A stretch of DNA of 64,000 nucleotides from Microbulbifer agarilyticus (GTDB lineage Bacteria; Pseudomonadota; Gammaproteobacteria; Pseudomonadales; Cellvibrionaceae), in NCBI RefSeq assembly GCF_020171345.1, contig NZ_JAIUZM010000001.1, positions 1,054,001 through 1,118,000 of the forward strand. The letters are read 5' to 3'. A program made the position numbers and the translations under genes. Positions 35,142-44,811 of the stretch are shown here, one piece after another; within the stretch, counting starts at the first letter, position 1; every line of letters begins with the position of its first letter. A model generated the notes under the pieces. The model had not been told where the DNA came from and did no database searches. It worked only from the letters and a program-made list of their open reading frames with translations.

Positions 35142-35498
35142 GCCGAGACGGATTCAGAGAAGGGCAAACTGCAGCAAATAGATCCGAATGGGCTATTGCC
35201 CGGCACCGCGAATGGGCGCATGCTGAATTCTGAGCAGACCGCACGCCGGCATTAACGGCGGCCAAGATAGGGACTTCGCGCTCACCAACAAATTTTCATC
35301 CTGTGAGTTGGTTACAGCCGCAAGGCTGGCTCTGGGTAGGCCCGGACGGCTTACTTCAGAGCACTTTTTTCTCGCATCGTCACCTTTCGTTGACGCTCTT
35401 CTCGCACATTCCTTAAGCCACCCATTTCACGCCGCTCGTCTGGCGTTGCGTTGGGCAATGATTGTGCTTGCCGCGGCTCACCAGGCTGGCCCCGACGA
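35142..35498. other. Intergenic region, 357 bases, no gene seen
   Basis: The region lies between the end of the second LuxR gene and the end of the DUF2237 gene (convergent). GGGC-TATT-GCCC near 35189-35200 is a small hairpin without a T run. A 64-codon open frame at 35308-35502 lacks a ribosome-binding site and has unlikely composition. Confidence 0.5.
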
Positions 35499-35888
35499 TT
35501 AATTCAAGTCGACCGCGTACTGACGCAGCACCTCCATTGGCACGATTTCCAGCGCCTTTACGTGCGTGCGCTGCAAAAATACACGCGGTGCCATTTCCAC
35601 TTTCTGCGCTTCCAGCCAGCGGGCCGCACACAAGCACCAGCGATCCCCTGGATTTAGCCCCGGAAAACCAAATTCCTCCACCGGTGTGCTCAGGTCGTTG
35701 CCGCGTTCCGCGGAAAACGTCAGGAATTCTTTCGTCACTTCGACGCATACCGTGTGCGAACCCAGATCCTGATCATTGGTGTTGCAGCAGCCGTCGCGGA
35801 AAAATCCAGTTAACGGGTTCGTGCTGCAAGGCACTAAAGGATCACCAAAAACGTTCAACGACTCGTGCATTTCCAGAGCAATAGCCAT
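35499..35888 (-). CDS. DUF2237 family protein
   Basis: The 129-residue cytoplasmic protein shows the whole DUF2237 pattern: NVFGDPLVPCSTNPLTGFFRDGCC, GSHTVCVEVTKEFL, FSAERGNDLSTP, FPGLNPGDRWCLCAARWLEA and APRVFLQRTHVKALE. The conserved cysteines (PCS, DGCC, WCLC) suggest metal binding or thiol chemistry, but no function is established to my knowledge. It follows the DUF2939 gene by 2 bases in the same direction. Confidence 0.92.
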   Translation of the reverse strand: MAIALEMHESLNVFGDPLVPCSTNPLTGFFRDGCCNTNDQDLGSHTVCVEVTKEFLTFSAERGNDLSTPVEEFGFPGLNPGDRWCLCAARWLEAQKVEMAPRVFLQRTHVKALEIVPMEVLRQYAVDLN

Positions 35889-35890
35889 GG

Positions 35891-36502
35891 TTATTCTCCA
35901 CCGGGTACTTCGTCTATCAGTTCAATATCGACCAGTTGCCAGCGCAGCCCGCTCCGTTGCAAACGCAGTAACACGCGGTCAAAGTCATCGCGATTGCCGC
36001 ACACCACTTCGACTGTATTCATACCGGTAAAGTACCAGTGTTGTAACCGCCAGTGATGACCGCGGCCTGAATCTGTCTCTGCGCTTTCTTCTGTCGGCCC
36101 ACGGCGTTGACTGGCGGATGGCGCAGCAACACGATGCTCACCCATTCCACTCAGCTCTCGCTCGAACTCGCGCCAGTCTTTCTGCCCCTGGACAAGTTGC
36201 ACGATACCTTCTGGGCTGATCAACCGCTCCAGTAGCGGCCCAACAAACAGATCCGCGCCGGCCTTAAACAAATCGCCAAGTGCCGGAGGTAAGTCATCAC
36301 TGATCGATTCACGAATTTCATCCTGCAGCCGCCCGCGGATATTGCCGCGTAACTGGGGAAAATCCACATAGCGTTCGAGCCTGGCGACATCTTCGTTCTG
36401 CGCGGCCTCAATAAGCTGGTGTGCGGAATACCAGGGGAGGGCCACATAAAACATGATCAAGACAGATAGTAGCAACAGGCTACGCAGTAACCATTTCCCC
36501 AT
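35891..36502 (-). CDS. DUF2939 family protein
   Basis: The 203-residue protein has a single N-terminal membrane helix (WLLRSLLLLSVLIMFYVALPW) and a DUF2939 body (YSAHQLIEAAQNEDVARLERYVDFPQLRGNIRGRL, FERELSGMG, then VVCGNRDDFDRVLLRLQRSGLRWQLVDIEL). The C-terminal strand pattern recalls phospholipid-binding or START-like modules, but this is uncertain. I chose ATG 36502 with GAGGG about 10 bases upstream; the ATG at 36541 adds 13 residues that do not look like part of the signal. Confidence 0.85.
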   Translation of the reverse strand: MGKWLLRSLLLLSVLIMFYVALPWYSAHQLIEAAQNEDVARLERYVDFPQLRGNIRGRLQDEIRESISDDLPPALGDLFKAGADLFVGPLLERLISPEGIVQLVQGQKDWREFERELSGMGEHRVAAPSASQRRGPTEESAETDSGRGHHWRLQHWYFTGMNTVEVVCGNRDDFDRVLLRLQRSGLRWQLVDIELIDEVPGGE

Positions 36503-36721
36503 TGGGCATGAACCCTCGCAAGATTCGAGTCTGTAGTCCATCCATATTAGCGCTGTGTGCAGCTGAATTACAGGCGCTTACAAATGCGAGGCAAAGTAAG
36601 ATTACGGCGCCAATCCTGTGTTATTGTTGCTCACCGCTCCGCCGGCAAGGGGTAAAAACACGGAACTGTGTTCGCCGGCCAATAAAAATGACAAAAATTG
36701 TTGGATTAAGGAATATCGACC

Positions 36722-37471
36722 ATGAGTGATATCTATAACGCACCACAAGCTGACCTGTCAGGGGACCATGAGCCCAGTGGTGGCGAAGGCTCCATCCCCA
36801 AAGCACTCGCTGGGGATTATCAGGTGGCCATTGGCGAGACCTTGAGCGAAGCCTGGGCCAAAACCAGTGGTCGTAAAGGTACTGTCTGGCTCGGCGTATT
36901 GCTGTATTTCGTTGCTTACGTCGCCATTACCGTGATCGCCAACCTGATCACCGGCCAGTCCATGACTAATCCGGAAATGAATCAAGGGTTCGGCGCGATC
37001 CTTTCACAGGTAATTATTGTTGCCGCATCGGCGCCATTAGGCGCAGGCCTGATGATGATTGGTATCAAGATCGCACGCGACGAGCAGGTCTCAGGCACCG
37101 AAGTGTTCGCTCACTTCGACAAGACATTGCCACTGGCTGTGGGCATGATCCTCATGTACGTCCTTGTAGTACTTGGCTTTATCCTTCTCATCCTGCCCGG
37201 TATCTACCTGATGATTGGCTACATCCTGATGATGCCACTGATCGTAGATAAGAACCTGGGCGCATGGCAGGCATTGGAAGTTTCCCGTAAAGCGGTGACC
37301 AAGCACTGGTTCCCGATCTTTGGCTTTATGATCGTCCTCGGCCTGCTGTATCTCGCCGGTTTCCTGGCGCTGTTGATCGGTCTGATCTGGGCTATCCCAA
37401 CCCTGGGGATCGCTTACGGCATCCTGTATCGCAACATGTTTGGTGGTCACGAGGCCAATCCGGAAATCTAA
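36722..37471 (+). CDS. Multi-pass membrane protein, BPSS1780/DUF7847-like
   Basis: The 249-residue protein starts with a short soluble segment (MSDIYNAPQADLSG), followed by about six membrane helices (VWLGVLLYFVAYVAITVIANL, ILSQVIIVAASAPLGAGLMM, MILMYVLVVLGFILLILPGIYLMI, IFGFMIVLGLLYLAGFLALLI). The amphipathic linker KNLGAWQALEVSRKAVTKHW is typical of the glycerophosphodiester-phosphodiesterase membrane-domain group (YciC-like). AAGGA lies upstream. It precedes the RDD-SpoIIM operon by 68 bases and may belong to it. Function unknown. Confidence 0.75.
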   Translation: MSDIYNAPQADLSGDHEPSGGEGSIPKALAGDYQVAIGETLSEAWAKTSGRKGTVWLGVLLYFVAYVAITVIANLITGQSMTNPEMNQGFGAILSQVIIVAASAPLGAGLMMIGIKIARDEQVSGTEVFAHFDKTLPLAVGMILMYVLVVLGFILLILPGIYLMIGYILMMPLIVDKNLGAWQALEVSRKAVTKHWFPIFGFMIVLGLLYLAGFLALLIGLIWAIPTLGIAYGILYRNMFGGHEANPEI

Positions 37472-37539
37472 TTTCCGAAGTTCCGGCGGCGCACGAGGTG
37501 CCGCCGGATCTGCCTCAAGCGTTTACTTTGTAGCGACCA

Positions 37540-38322
37540 ATGCACTCCTCTACAGCCCGCTCTACTGACCGTTCTGATGCGGAAACACCGCTCGACACCC
37601 TGTATCAAATCGAAACGCCGGAAGGTATCGACTTGAGCGTACAGGTGGCAGGCCCGGTTCCACGCATACTTGCCTATGCGGTAGATCTTTTATACCGCAC
37701 ACTTATTCTCGTCATCCTGGGGATTGCACTCACCTTCGCCGGTAAGGCCGGTGTAGGCTTCTGGCTGCTCGGGTCGTTTATTCTGGAATGGTTTTATCCG
37801 GTTTTTTTTGAAATGTTCCGCGGTGGGCAAACCCCGGGAAAACGTGCGTTTTCGCTCGCTGTTGTCAATGACAACCTGACACCCGTCTCCTGGGGCGCAT
37901 CCATTATGCGCAATCTACTCCGTTTTGCGGATTTTCTCCCTTTTGGATACTGCGCCGGAATGATCAGTATGAGTGCCAGCCGATACTTCCAGCGTCTTGG
38001 CGACTACGCTGCCGGCACGCTGGTTATCTATCGACAGGAAGAATCAAATCCAGTCGCACTCCCACAAGTGCCACCCGCTCCCCCACCCAAAGGTCTGAAG
38101 CTGCAAGACCAGCAGGCGATTATCAGCCTTACAGAGCGTAGCACCGCCCTCAGTAAAGGACGCCAACAAGAGCTTGCCGAAATATTAGAGCCAATCACGG
38201 GGCATCGCGGAGAGGCGAGTATTCGCTATTTGCACGGTGTCGGCCGTTGGTTACTCGGTACCCGCCAGAAGCCAGCGACCGGTGCAGGGGCTGACACTCG
38301 GGATAAAGGCGTAGCGCCATGA
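37540..38322 (+). CDS. RDD-family membrane protein
   Basis: The 260-residue protein has an RDD domain (about 35-165) with PRILAYAVDLLYRTLILVILG, the EWFYPVFFEMFRGGQTPGKRAF motif and two to three membrane helices, then a cytoplasmic tail (about 170-260). It is the first gene of a conserved six-gene unit RDD-SpoIIM-DUF4129-DUF4350-MoxR-DUF58, each overlapping the next by 4 bases. In this kind of unit the MoxR ATPase is thought to act with the DUF58 protein on membrane partners; no direct function is established. Confidence 0.9.
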   Translation: MHSSTARSTDRSDAETPLDTLYQIETPEGIDLSVQVAGPVPRILAYAVDLLYRTLILVILGIALTFAGKAGVGFWLLGSFILEWFYPVFFEMFRGGQTPGKRAFSLAVVNDNLTPVSWGASIMRNLLRFADFLPFGYCAGMISMSASRYFQRLGDYAAGTLVIYRQEESNPVALPQVPPAPPPKGLKLQDQQAIISLTERSTALSKGRQQELAEILEPITGHRGEASIRYLHGVGRWLLGTRQKPATGAGADTRDKGVAP

Positions 38323-39332
38323 AGCAGAAAGACTTTGAGGAACGCTACAGCCCATCGTGGGCACGCATTGAAAACTATCTTGCGGGCTACGAAAAAAATA
38401 CGATCCCGCAAACACAGGCTTCAGCAGATAATTCCACGCAACAATTCGATTTGCCAGTTGCCTATCGTGACCTCTGCCAACAGCTGGCAATGGCCAAGGA
38501 ACGTCAATATACCAGCTACCTGGTAACGCGACTGAATCAACTGGTGATGGCCTGTCATCAACGTGTCTACCAGCAACAGTCGATCAGCAAAAACCGCTGG
38601 CTGGACTTTATTATTCGTGGTTTTCCATGCGCCTTGCGGGAGCAGGCACGTTTTGTATGGCTCGCCTGCGGCCTGTTCTTGGCTCCGGCACTGGTTATGG
38701 GGCTGGGCTGCTACTGGAACGATGCACTGATTTACGCAGTCATGTCACCGGAGCAGGTACTGCAGATCGAAGCCATGTACGACCCCGCCAACCGGGTGCT
38801 GGGTCGCGAACGCGGCTCGGATTCTGACTTGCTGATGTTTGGTTATTACATCAAGAATAATATTGGAATTGCCTTTCGTACTTTTGCCTCGGGTATTGTC
38901 TTTGGCCTCGGATCAATATTTTTCCTGGTCTTCAACGGCGTATTTCTGGGCGCAGTTTTTGGTCAACTTACCCGGGTCGGATTTGCGGTAACTTTTTATC
39001 CCTTCGTTATCGGCCATGGTGCTTTTGAACTGACTGCTATCGTATTTGCCGGTGCCGCCGGCCTGATGCTTGGCCACTCGCTGGTCAACCCGGGTAATAT
39101 CAGTCGACGGGCAGCGTTGCAGCAGGCGGGACGTAATGCGATGAAGATCATGTACGGTACGTTTCTAATGCTCGTTATCGCCGCTTTCCTGGAGGCATTC
39201 TGGTCCTCCAGCACCACGGTTAGCATGGAAGTGAAACTGGCAGTCGGTGCGCTGTTCTGGTTGTTGGTGATCAGTTACTGTGTGCTCGCTGGACGAGGCA
39301 CCCACACAGATTCCCGCGAGGTTGTGCGGTGA
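38319..39332 (+). CDS. SpoIIM-family membrane protein
   Basis: The 337-residue protein has a soluble N-terminal part (about 1-100) and a stage II sporulation protein M domain (about 110-320). Membrane helices include WLACGLFLAPALVMGLGCYW, FASGIVFGLGSIFFLVFNGVFLG, FVIGHGAFELTAIVFAGAAG and GTFLMLVIAAFLEAF, with the conserved GHGAFELTA motif. In Bacillus SpoIIM is part of a peptidoglycan-hydrolysing complex; the gammaproteobacterial members are uncharacterised. Overlaps both neighbours. Confidence 0.92.
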   Translation: MKQKDFEERYSPSWARIENYLAGYEKNTIPQTQASADNSTQQFDLPVAYRDLCQQLAMAKERQYTSYLVTRLNQLVMACHQRVYQQQSISKNRWLDFIIRGFPCALREQARFVWLACGLFLAPALVMGLGCYWNDALIYAVMSPEQVLQIEAMYDPANRVLGRERGSDSDLLMFGYYIKNNIGIAFRTFASGIVFGLGSIFFLVFNGVFLGAVFGQLTRVGFAVTFYPFVIGHGAFELTAIVFAGAAGLMLGHSLVNPGNISRRAALQQAGRNAMKIMYGTFLMLVIAAFLEAFWSSSTTVSMEVKLAVGALFWLLVISYCVLAGRGTHTDSREVVR

Positions 39333-40963
39333 ACCTAAACCAACTGGTGGTACATGCCAGGCAACGCAGTAACTGGGAATCGGTCGATCTCGGCATATTA
39401 CTGGCACGGCGTCACTGGTTGCTCTTGGCGACACTGTGGCTCATACCTGCCGCAGCTGTATTCTCGCTGCTGTTGCTGATCTTTCCCGACAGGCCAAATC
39501 TGGCCCTGCTGGTTGTCTGGTGGCTAAAACCGATGTTTGAACGCCTGCCTTTGCTGTTGGCCAGCCGGCAGTTGTTTGCACAACGGGATAGCTACCCGGA
39601 GGCGCTGAAGTTGTTTTTCCGCGCAAACCGCCATGACGCCCTGTCATGGATCAGCTGGCGCCGGCTGAACTTCACCCGCAGCTTTGATTTGCCGCTCACC
39701 GTGCTCGAACAAGCCAAAGGTCCTGCGCGCACCGCGCGCCAGTCGCTCCTGCATCGACAAACCGCAGGTACTGCCAGCTGGCTACATATTGTCGGTGCCC
39801 ATGTAGAGCTGATTTTGAGCGTTGGCCTGTGGGCGCTAGTGTATATGATGCTGCCGGAGCAGATTGAAGTAGATTGGCTGCCATTGATGCAAGGCGACAA
39901 CCAGCTCTTCATGTGGCTCGCCAACGGCGCCAGCATTCTGGTCATGGCTGTAGTAGCACCCTTTTATGTTTGCGGTGGCTTTATGCTGTACATCGGGCGC
40001 AGGGTTGACCTCGAGGCCTGGGATGTGGAAATCCAGTTCCGTAAGCTGCGTGAGCGATTCACATCAAAGCGCGGTAGCCGAAACCATTCACGACAAGAAA
40101 ACAATGATCCAGCGCAGACACCGCGCAAGTCTTCGCCAGTAAACACCACCCTGAGCTGCCTGTTCGCGCTCATCCTTTGTGTACCCCTTGCCATGCCACA
40201 GTCAGCTCTGGCCGATGTGGTAACACCAGCGCAAGCAGAGGAACAGATCGATGCAGTCATGTCGGATGACGCATTCCACGAAAAAGAAACCGTGCGCGGC
40301 TGGCGACTCAAGGATTTCGAGGAACGCAAGTACCGTTTTCCCGAATGGCTCATCGCAATCATTGAGTGGCTCGAGGGGCTGGGGTGGGACGAAGAAAGCG
40401 AAGAGACCGAGGCCTCCTGGATCCCGCTGCTCGCGGGTATCGTCGAAGTTATTCTCTGGGCCCTCGCCCTGGCATTGGTTGCCTGGTTGGTATGGCATTG
40501 CCGCAACTACATTCGCCAGGCACTGGGGTTGCGCACACGCACAGACCATGCACCGGCGCAGCGGCCGGAAACACTGTTTGGACTGGATGTCCGCGGTGAC
40601 AGTTTGCCGGAAGATGTCACCGCAGAGGTATTAACGTTGTGGGAGCGGGGCCAGCAACGAGAAGCCATAAGCCTGCTCTATCGCGCGAGCCTGGCGCATC
40701 TTATTAATCGGTATGACTGCCCCTTCCAGGATCATCATACAGAGGCGGAATGTGCGCGACTGGTATATGAAGAATCAGGGCTCAACAAGCAAATCACACC
40801 CAAACTGGTACAACTTTTCAGCCGCCTAACGCAGGTTTGGCAACATCAGGCCTACGCCCACCGCGCTCCAGCAACCCCGCTGCTCGAATCACTTTGCCGT
40901 GACTGGCACAGCAGTTTTTCTGCCACGCCGACAGACAGTGATGCACAGGGGGGGCAAGCATGA
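39329..40963 (+). CDS. DUF4129 domain membrane protein
   Basis: The 544-residue protein begins with GTG overlapping the SpoIIM-gene stop. It has membrane helices near 30-60 and 150-215, a further helix (PVNTTLSCLFALILCVPLAMP), a periplasmic acidic segment and a fifth helix (GIVEVILWALALALVAWLVW). The C-terminal DUF4129 domain (about 430-530) includes ISLLYRASLAHLINRYDCPF, HTEAECARLVYE and FSRLTQVWQHQAYAHR. DUF4129 is also found at the end of transglutaminase-like membrane proteins. Part of the MoxR unit. Confidence 0.88.
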   Translation: MNLNQLVVHARQRSNWESVDLGILLARRHWLLLATLWLIPAAAVFSLLLLIFPDRPNLALLVVWWLKPMFERLPLLLASRQLFAQRDSYPEALKLFFRANRHDALSWISWRRLNFTRSFDLPLTVLEQAKGPARTARQSLLHRQTAGTASWLHIVGAHVELILSVGLWALVYMMLPEQIEVDWLPLMQGDNQLFMWLANGASILVMAVVAPFYVCGGFMLYIGRRVDLEAWDVEIQFRKLRERFTSKRGSRNHSRQENNDPAQTPRKSSPVNTTLSCLFALILCVPLAMPQSALADVVTPAQAEEQIDAVMSDDAFHEKETVRGWRLKDFEERKYRFPEWLIAIIEWLEGLGWDEESEETEASWIPLLAGIVEVILWALALALVAWLVWHCRNYIRQALGLRTRTDHAPAQRPETLFGLDVRGDSLPEDVTAEVLTLWERGQQREAISLLYRASLAHLINRYDCPFQDHHTEAECARLVYEESGLNKQITPKLVQLFSRLTQVWQHQAYAHRAPATPLLESLCRDWHSSFSATPTDSDAQGGQA

Positions 40964-42402
40964 GCACCCATATGAAAGGTTCCCGTGGTTTTGCCCGTGC
41001 TGCCCTGCTGTGGACACTGCTGATATTAGGCATTTGCGCAGCGGCGTTCCTGTACTTTTTTGAGTACTACTCAGAGGAAGTGGATCGCGGATTCGGCACT
41101 GAGGCACGTCGCAACCCCTACCTTGCTGCAGAGAAATTTCTTGATCGCATCGGCATTCCGCATCGGCAGGCAGACAATATTGCCGTTCTTCCGGCGCTCA
41201 ACGACAACGATGTCCTGTTTCTCGCAAATAGCAACCTGATCTACAACGAGCAACGGCTCTGGGAATTGCTTGAATGGGTCGAGCGAGGTGGCCAGGCGAT
41301 CGTTGTGAGCAACCAGCTTACCACCGACGGCGAGCGTAATTTACTGCTTGATCTACTCGGACTGGAAGTTACGCACGGGGATACCGACCTTTATTTCAAC
41401 TGGCGCTTGCGTGAAGTTTTTGGTGATGAAGCGAAGACACTGCAAGAGAAAACGGTCAGCGAATTAATGCGCGACCACAACCGCAAGCTTGCCGAGAAAT
41501 CGAAGAACCAAAAGTCAGACACTGCGCCCATCGGGGACGGGGTAGAAGCGGCGCAAGATGCAGTTACCGAGGATAAGCGCAACCCTGAAGTCGATCCCGA
41601 ACGACTGATTAATCTGACCAGTGATGGCGGTACCAGTTACTCCCTGTATTTTGATCCAGAGTTGCTGCTAAGCCACGCGATGATGGCCCAGGGCGATGAA
41701 GTGGATGTGCAGGGTGGGTTGCTACACTGGGTCACTTTTCAAGATCCAACCCTGCACACTGACCAGGTGTTAGCGCAACCGGGCGATATCGCCGGCTATG
41801 ACAGCGACCTGCTGCACCATCAGTCACCTCTGGTATTTTTCGAGTACGGCCACGGCCGGATCACACTGATGGCCGACAGTGGCCTGTGGCAAAATCGACG
41901 CATTGGTGAATTCGACCACGGGTTTTTCCTGGCACATCTCGTCGGCCACAAGAACCTGGTGATGATCACCCACCCTCATTTTCTTGGCTTCGGTGAATTA
42001 ATTCGACGCTACTGGCTGGAATTTTTCACTGCCGGGGGGCTTGTATTACTTGCCTGGATTGCCAACCGCAGCCGTCGCTTCGGCCCGCGGGATCCAGAGG
42101 GCGCGTCAGTGCGTCGCTCGCTGCTGGAGCATGTGCGCGCATGTGGATATTTCTACTGGCGTGAGGACTCCGCCCGGAAACAGTTCGAAAAGGTCCGATC
42201 GCAGCTTCTCGGAAAAATACTACCTCATGCGCCCAGGCCTCTCACAGAGGATCGACAAGCCGAAGTCGGTCAGTCACTTGCCGAGCGTACCGGGTTAACT
42301 ACCGCTGAAATTATCACAGCCTTGTGGGGGCCTGCTCCCCACAGTGAAGAAATGTTTACCGCGTGCATGCGCAGCCTTCAGATCATTGAGGACGCCTTAT
42401 GA
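40960..42402 (+). CDS. DUF4350 domain membrane protein
   Basis: The 480-residue protein has an N-terminal membrane helix (LLWTLLILGICAAAFLYFFEYY). The DUF4350 domain follows (about 50-360: RRNPYLAAEKFLDRIGIPHR, DVLFLANSNLIYNEQRLWELLEW, GGQAIVVSNQL, YGHGRITLMADSGLWQNR) with a Rossmann-like, ThuA-type fold. A second helix (LEFFTAGGLVLLAWIAN) is followed by a cytoplasmic C-terminal helical part. An acidic/basic linker around 180-215 looks disordered. It probably works with the MoxR ATPase encoded next; 4-base overlaps on both sides. Confidence 0.9.
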   Translation: MSTHMKGSRGFARAALLWTLLILGICAAAFLYFFEYYSEEVDRGFGTEARRNPYLAAEKFLDRIGIPHRQADNIAVLPALNDNDVLFLANSNLIYNEQRLWELLEWVERGGQAIVVSNQLTTDGERNLLLDLLGLEVTHGDTDLYFNWRLREVFGDEAKTLQEKTVSELMRDHNRKLAEKSKNQKSDTAPIGDGVEAAQDAVTEDKRNPEVDPERLINLTSDGGTSYSLYFDPELLLSHAMMAQGDEVDVQGGLLHWVTFQDPTLHTDQVLAQPGDIAGYDSDLLHHQSPLVFFEYGHGRITLMADSGLWQNRRIGEFDHGFFLAHLVGHKNLVMITHPHFLGFGELIRRYWLEFFTAGGLVLLAWIANRSRRFGPRDPEGASVRRSLLEHVRACGYFYWREDSARKQFEKVRSQLLGKILPHAPRPLTEDRQAEVGQSLAERTGLTTAEIITALWGPAPHSEEMFTACMRSLQIIEDAL

Positions 42403-43424
42403 GCGAATCCACCCTGGACCAGACAACACTTTCCGACGAGACTGCCGCCGCATCGGAAATCACAGACTCGCCATGGCAACAGGCAAGTTCGCTTGCTGAC
42501 GAACTCCGCGCGCGAGTGAACAAGGTAGTCATTGGCCAGCAGGCCGTCGTCGATCAGGTACTGACGGCACTCCTGGCCAACGGACATGTCCTGCTGGAGG
42601 GCGTACCGGGGCTTGGCAAAACGCTGTTAGTACGCAGCCTGTCACAAGGATTTGGCGGCGAATTCCGTCGCATACAATTCACACCGGATTTGATGCCGGC
42701 GGATGTCACCGGGCACGCGATCTATCACATGGCGGAGAGTCGCTTCGAAGTACGGCGCGGACCGGTGTTCACCAACCTGTTATTGGCGGATGAAATTAAC
42801 CGGGCCCCCGCGAAAACGCAGGCGGCGTTGCTGGAAGTCATGCAGGAGCAGCAGGTCACCATCGACGGGGAAACCCACAAAACTCCCAGCCCTTTTATGG
42901 TACTGGCGACACAAAACCCGGTGGAGCAGGAAGGTACCTACCCATTGCCCGAGGCAGAGCTTGACCGCTTCCTGCTCAAGGTAATCATTGATTTCCCCTC
43001 TCAGGAAGCAGAAGAGCAGCTGGCCGCAGCGGCCAGCGCGGGGCATATCGAGGCCCAGCTCACGAGCAACCTGCAGCCAGTTCTTGATGTCGCCGGGCTA
43101 CAACATCTGCAGCAGCTGGTACCACAGGTGCAGGTGGACCAAGAAGTGTTGAGCTATGCCGTACGCCTGGTACGCGCGACCCGCGTGTCTTCCCAGCTGC
43201 GTCGCAGTGCCGGGCCCCGCGCGAGTATCGGCTTAATTCAGGCCGCAAGAGCCCATGCATTACTGGCAGGGCGAGAGTTTGTTCTGCCAGACGATATCAA
43301 GTCGATGGCCATTCCGGTGATGCGCCATCGCGTAGCCGTGTCACCAGATATGGAAATTGATGGTGAAACGGCCGATACGGTACTGGCACAAATCATCGAG
43401 ACCGTCGAGGCGCCTCGGCTGTGA
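42399..43424 (+). CDS. MoxR-family AAA+ ATPase
   Basis: The 341-residue protein has a Walker A (EGVPGLGKT, Lys74), Walker B (LLADEINRAPAKTQAALLEVM), sensor 1 (VLATQNPVEQEGTYPLPEAELDRF) and the C-terminal lid (SAGPRASIGLIQAARAHALL). MoxR ATPases remodel or insert cofactors into partner proteins, often those with von Willebrand A or DUF58 domains encoded alongside, as here. Start and stop overlap neighbours by 4 bases. Confidence 0.96.
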   Translation: MSESTLDQTTLSDETAAASEITDSPWQQASSLADELRARVNKVVIGQQAVVDQVLTALLANGHVLLEGVPGLGKTLLVRSLSQGFGGEFRRIQFTPDLMPADVTGHAIYHMAESRFEVRRGPVFTNLLLADEINRAPAKTQAALLEVMQEQQVTIDGETHKTPSPFMVLATQNPVEQEGTYPLPEAELDRFLLKVIIDFPSQEAEEQLAAAASAGHIEAQLTSNLQPVLDVAGLQHLQQLVPQVQVDQEVLSYAVRLVRATRVSSQLRRSAGPRASIGLIQAARAHALLAGREFVLPDDIKSMAIPVMRHRVAVSPDMEIDGETADTVLAQIIETVEAPRL

Positions 43425-44749
43425 GACCATCGCCACGGTTGATGCGGCTTTTACTCATTGGGTGTGGTAGTGCGCTCCTCGTAAGTGGTGCACACATACT
43501 ACAGCCGGAGTTAGCCGCACTTTTGTCGAAGGCCTGGTGGCTGTTGCTCGCCGTTTTGTTACTAGCCGCTGCGCTCGACTTTATTACCGGCAGTACCGTC
43601 CATGGCCTGACCGGCAAACGTACTTTACCTGGCAACCTGGCCCTGGGTGTTGAGCAGCCAATACACCTTCAGCTACACAACCAAAGCGATCGCAGCCTGA
43701 CCTTTATTTTATCCGACCAACTACCTGCGCAATTACGCGGTCACAAGCTGCCGCTACATATTCAGTTGCATCCAGATCAGCAACTGGAAACTCACTACCT
43801 CGTACAACCCATTCGTCGAGGTCAGGCGGAGTTCGGGCAACTGGAAGCACTAGTCAGTTCGCCATGGGCTCTGTGGCAAAAACATGTCCGCCTCGGCCAG
43901 CCCCAAAGTGCGCGGGTTTACCCGAATTTTCTCGGCATCTCTTCTCTGCAGTCCCTGTCCACAGAGCAGACCCTGCGCCAACTTGGTGTTATTCAACATC
44001 AACGCCGTGGTGAGGGTCTGGACTTCCGGCAGTTGCGGGAGTATCGCCGGGGCGATAGTCAGCGGCAGGTCGATTGGCGCGCAAGTGCGCGCATGCAGAA
44101 ATTGATCAGCCGGGAATATCAGGATGAGCGCGACCAGGAAATCATTTTTCTACTGGACTGCGGGCGTCGCATGCGCACCCATGATGGCGACCTCAGCCAT
44201 TTCGATCACGCACTCAATGCCATGTTGCTGTCGGCTTATGTAGCCATTCGCCAGGGCGATGCGGTTGGCCTCCAATGCTTCGCTGGCAACCAAAGTCGCT
44301 TGCCGCCGGTGAAGGGCGAGGGTGCGATCAATTTACTGCTCAACCACGTTTACGATATTCATTCCGGTACTGCCCACAGTGATTACTCTGCAGCTGCAGA
44401 GCAATTACTTGCCAGACAGCAGCGACGTGCACTGGTCATTTTACTAACGAACGTGAGGGATGAAGACAGTGCAGACCTGAGTGCCGCAGTGCAGCAGCTC
44501 TCCCGCCACCACCTGGTGATGGTAGCGAGCTTACGCGAAGGTTCCCTGGACGCACTATTGCAAAAACCGATAGCGAATTTTGACGATGCTTTGATGCACT
44601 GTGCAGGGCGTGACTTGATTCAGCGCCGCGAGCGATTGCTGCAGCAACTGCGGGCGCGTAATACCATTCTCGCCGACGCCTTGCCGAGAGATATGCACAC
44701 CTCACTTGTGGAAAGCTACTGGCAACTCAAACGTAGCGGCAAGCTGTAG
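43421..44749 (+). CDS. DUF58 domain protein
   Basis: The 442-residue protein begins with GTG. It has two N-terminal membrane helices (about 5-20 and 36-52), an Ig-like segment and the DUF58 signature GEGLDFRQLREYRRGDSQRQVDW, followed by a von Willebrand A-like domain. Where a canonical MIDAS would have DxSxS it reads LDCGRRM, so metal binding may be lost. It ends the operon. DUF58 proteins are the usual partners of MoxR ATPases. Confidence 0.92.
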   Translation: MRPSPRLMRLLLIGCGSALLVSGAHILQPELAALLSKAWWLLLAVLLLAAALDFITGSTVHGLTGKRTLPGNLALGVEQPIHLQLHNQSDRSLTFILSDQLPAQLRGHKLPLHIQLHPDQQLETHYLVQPIRRGQAEFGQLEALVSSPWALWQKHVRLGQPQSARVYPNFLGISSLQSLSTEQTLRQLGVIQHQRRGEGLDFRQLREYRRGDSQRQVDWRASARMQKLISREYQDERDQEIIFLLDCGRRMRTHDGDLSHFDHALNAMLLSAYVAIRQGDAVGLQCFAGNQSRLPPVKGEGAINLLLNHVYDIHSGTAHSDYSAAAEQLLARQQRRALVILLTNVRDEDSADLSAAVQQLSRHHLVMVASLREGSLDALLQKPIANFDDALMHCAGRDLIQRRERLLQQLRARNTILADALPRDMHTSLVESYWQLKRSGKL

Positions 44750-44775
44750 AAAATAGGGAGTAGGGAAAAGGATTC

Positions 44776-44810
44776 GGGGCAGATCACGGATGTGACGCAC
44801 CCCATTTTTT
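44776..44810 (+). terminator. Possible terminator of the MoxR/DUF58 operon
   Basis: GGGG (44776-44779) and CCCC (44800-44803) enclose a short TCAC/GTGA stem with mismatches between, and ATTTTTT follows. It sits between two convergent genes. The imperfect stem keeps confidence moderate. Confidence 0.45.
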
Positions 44811-44811
44811 G

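Noticed and set aside
35308-35502. 64-codon frame in the gap after the LuxR genes
   Set aside because: No ribosome-binding site, low-complexity Ala/Leu content, runs into the DUF2237 gene end.
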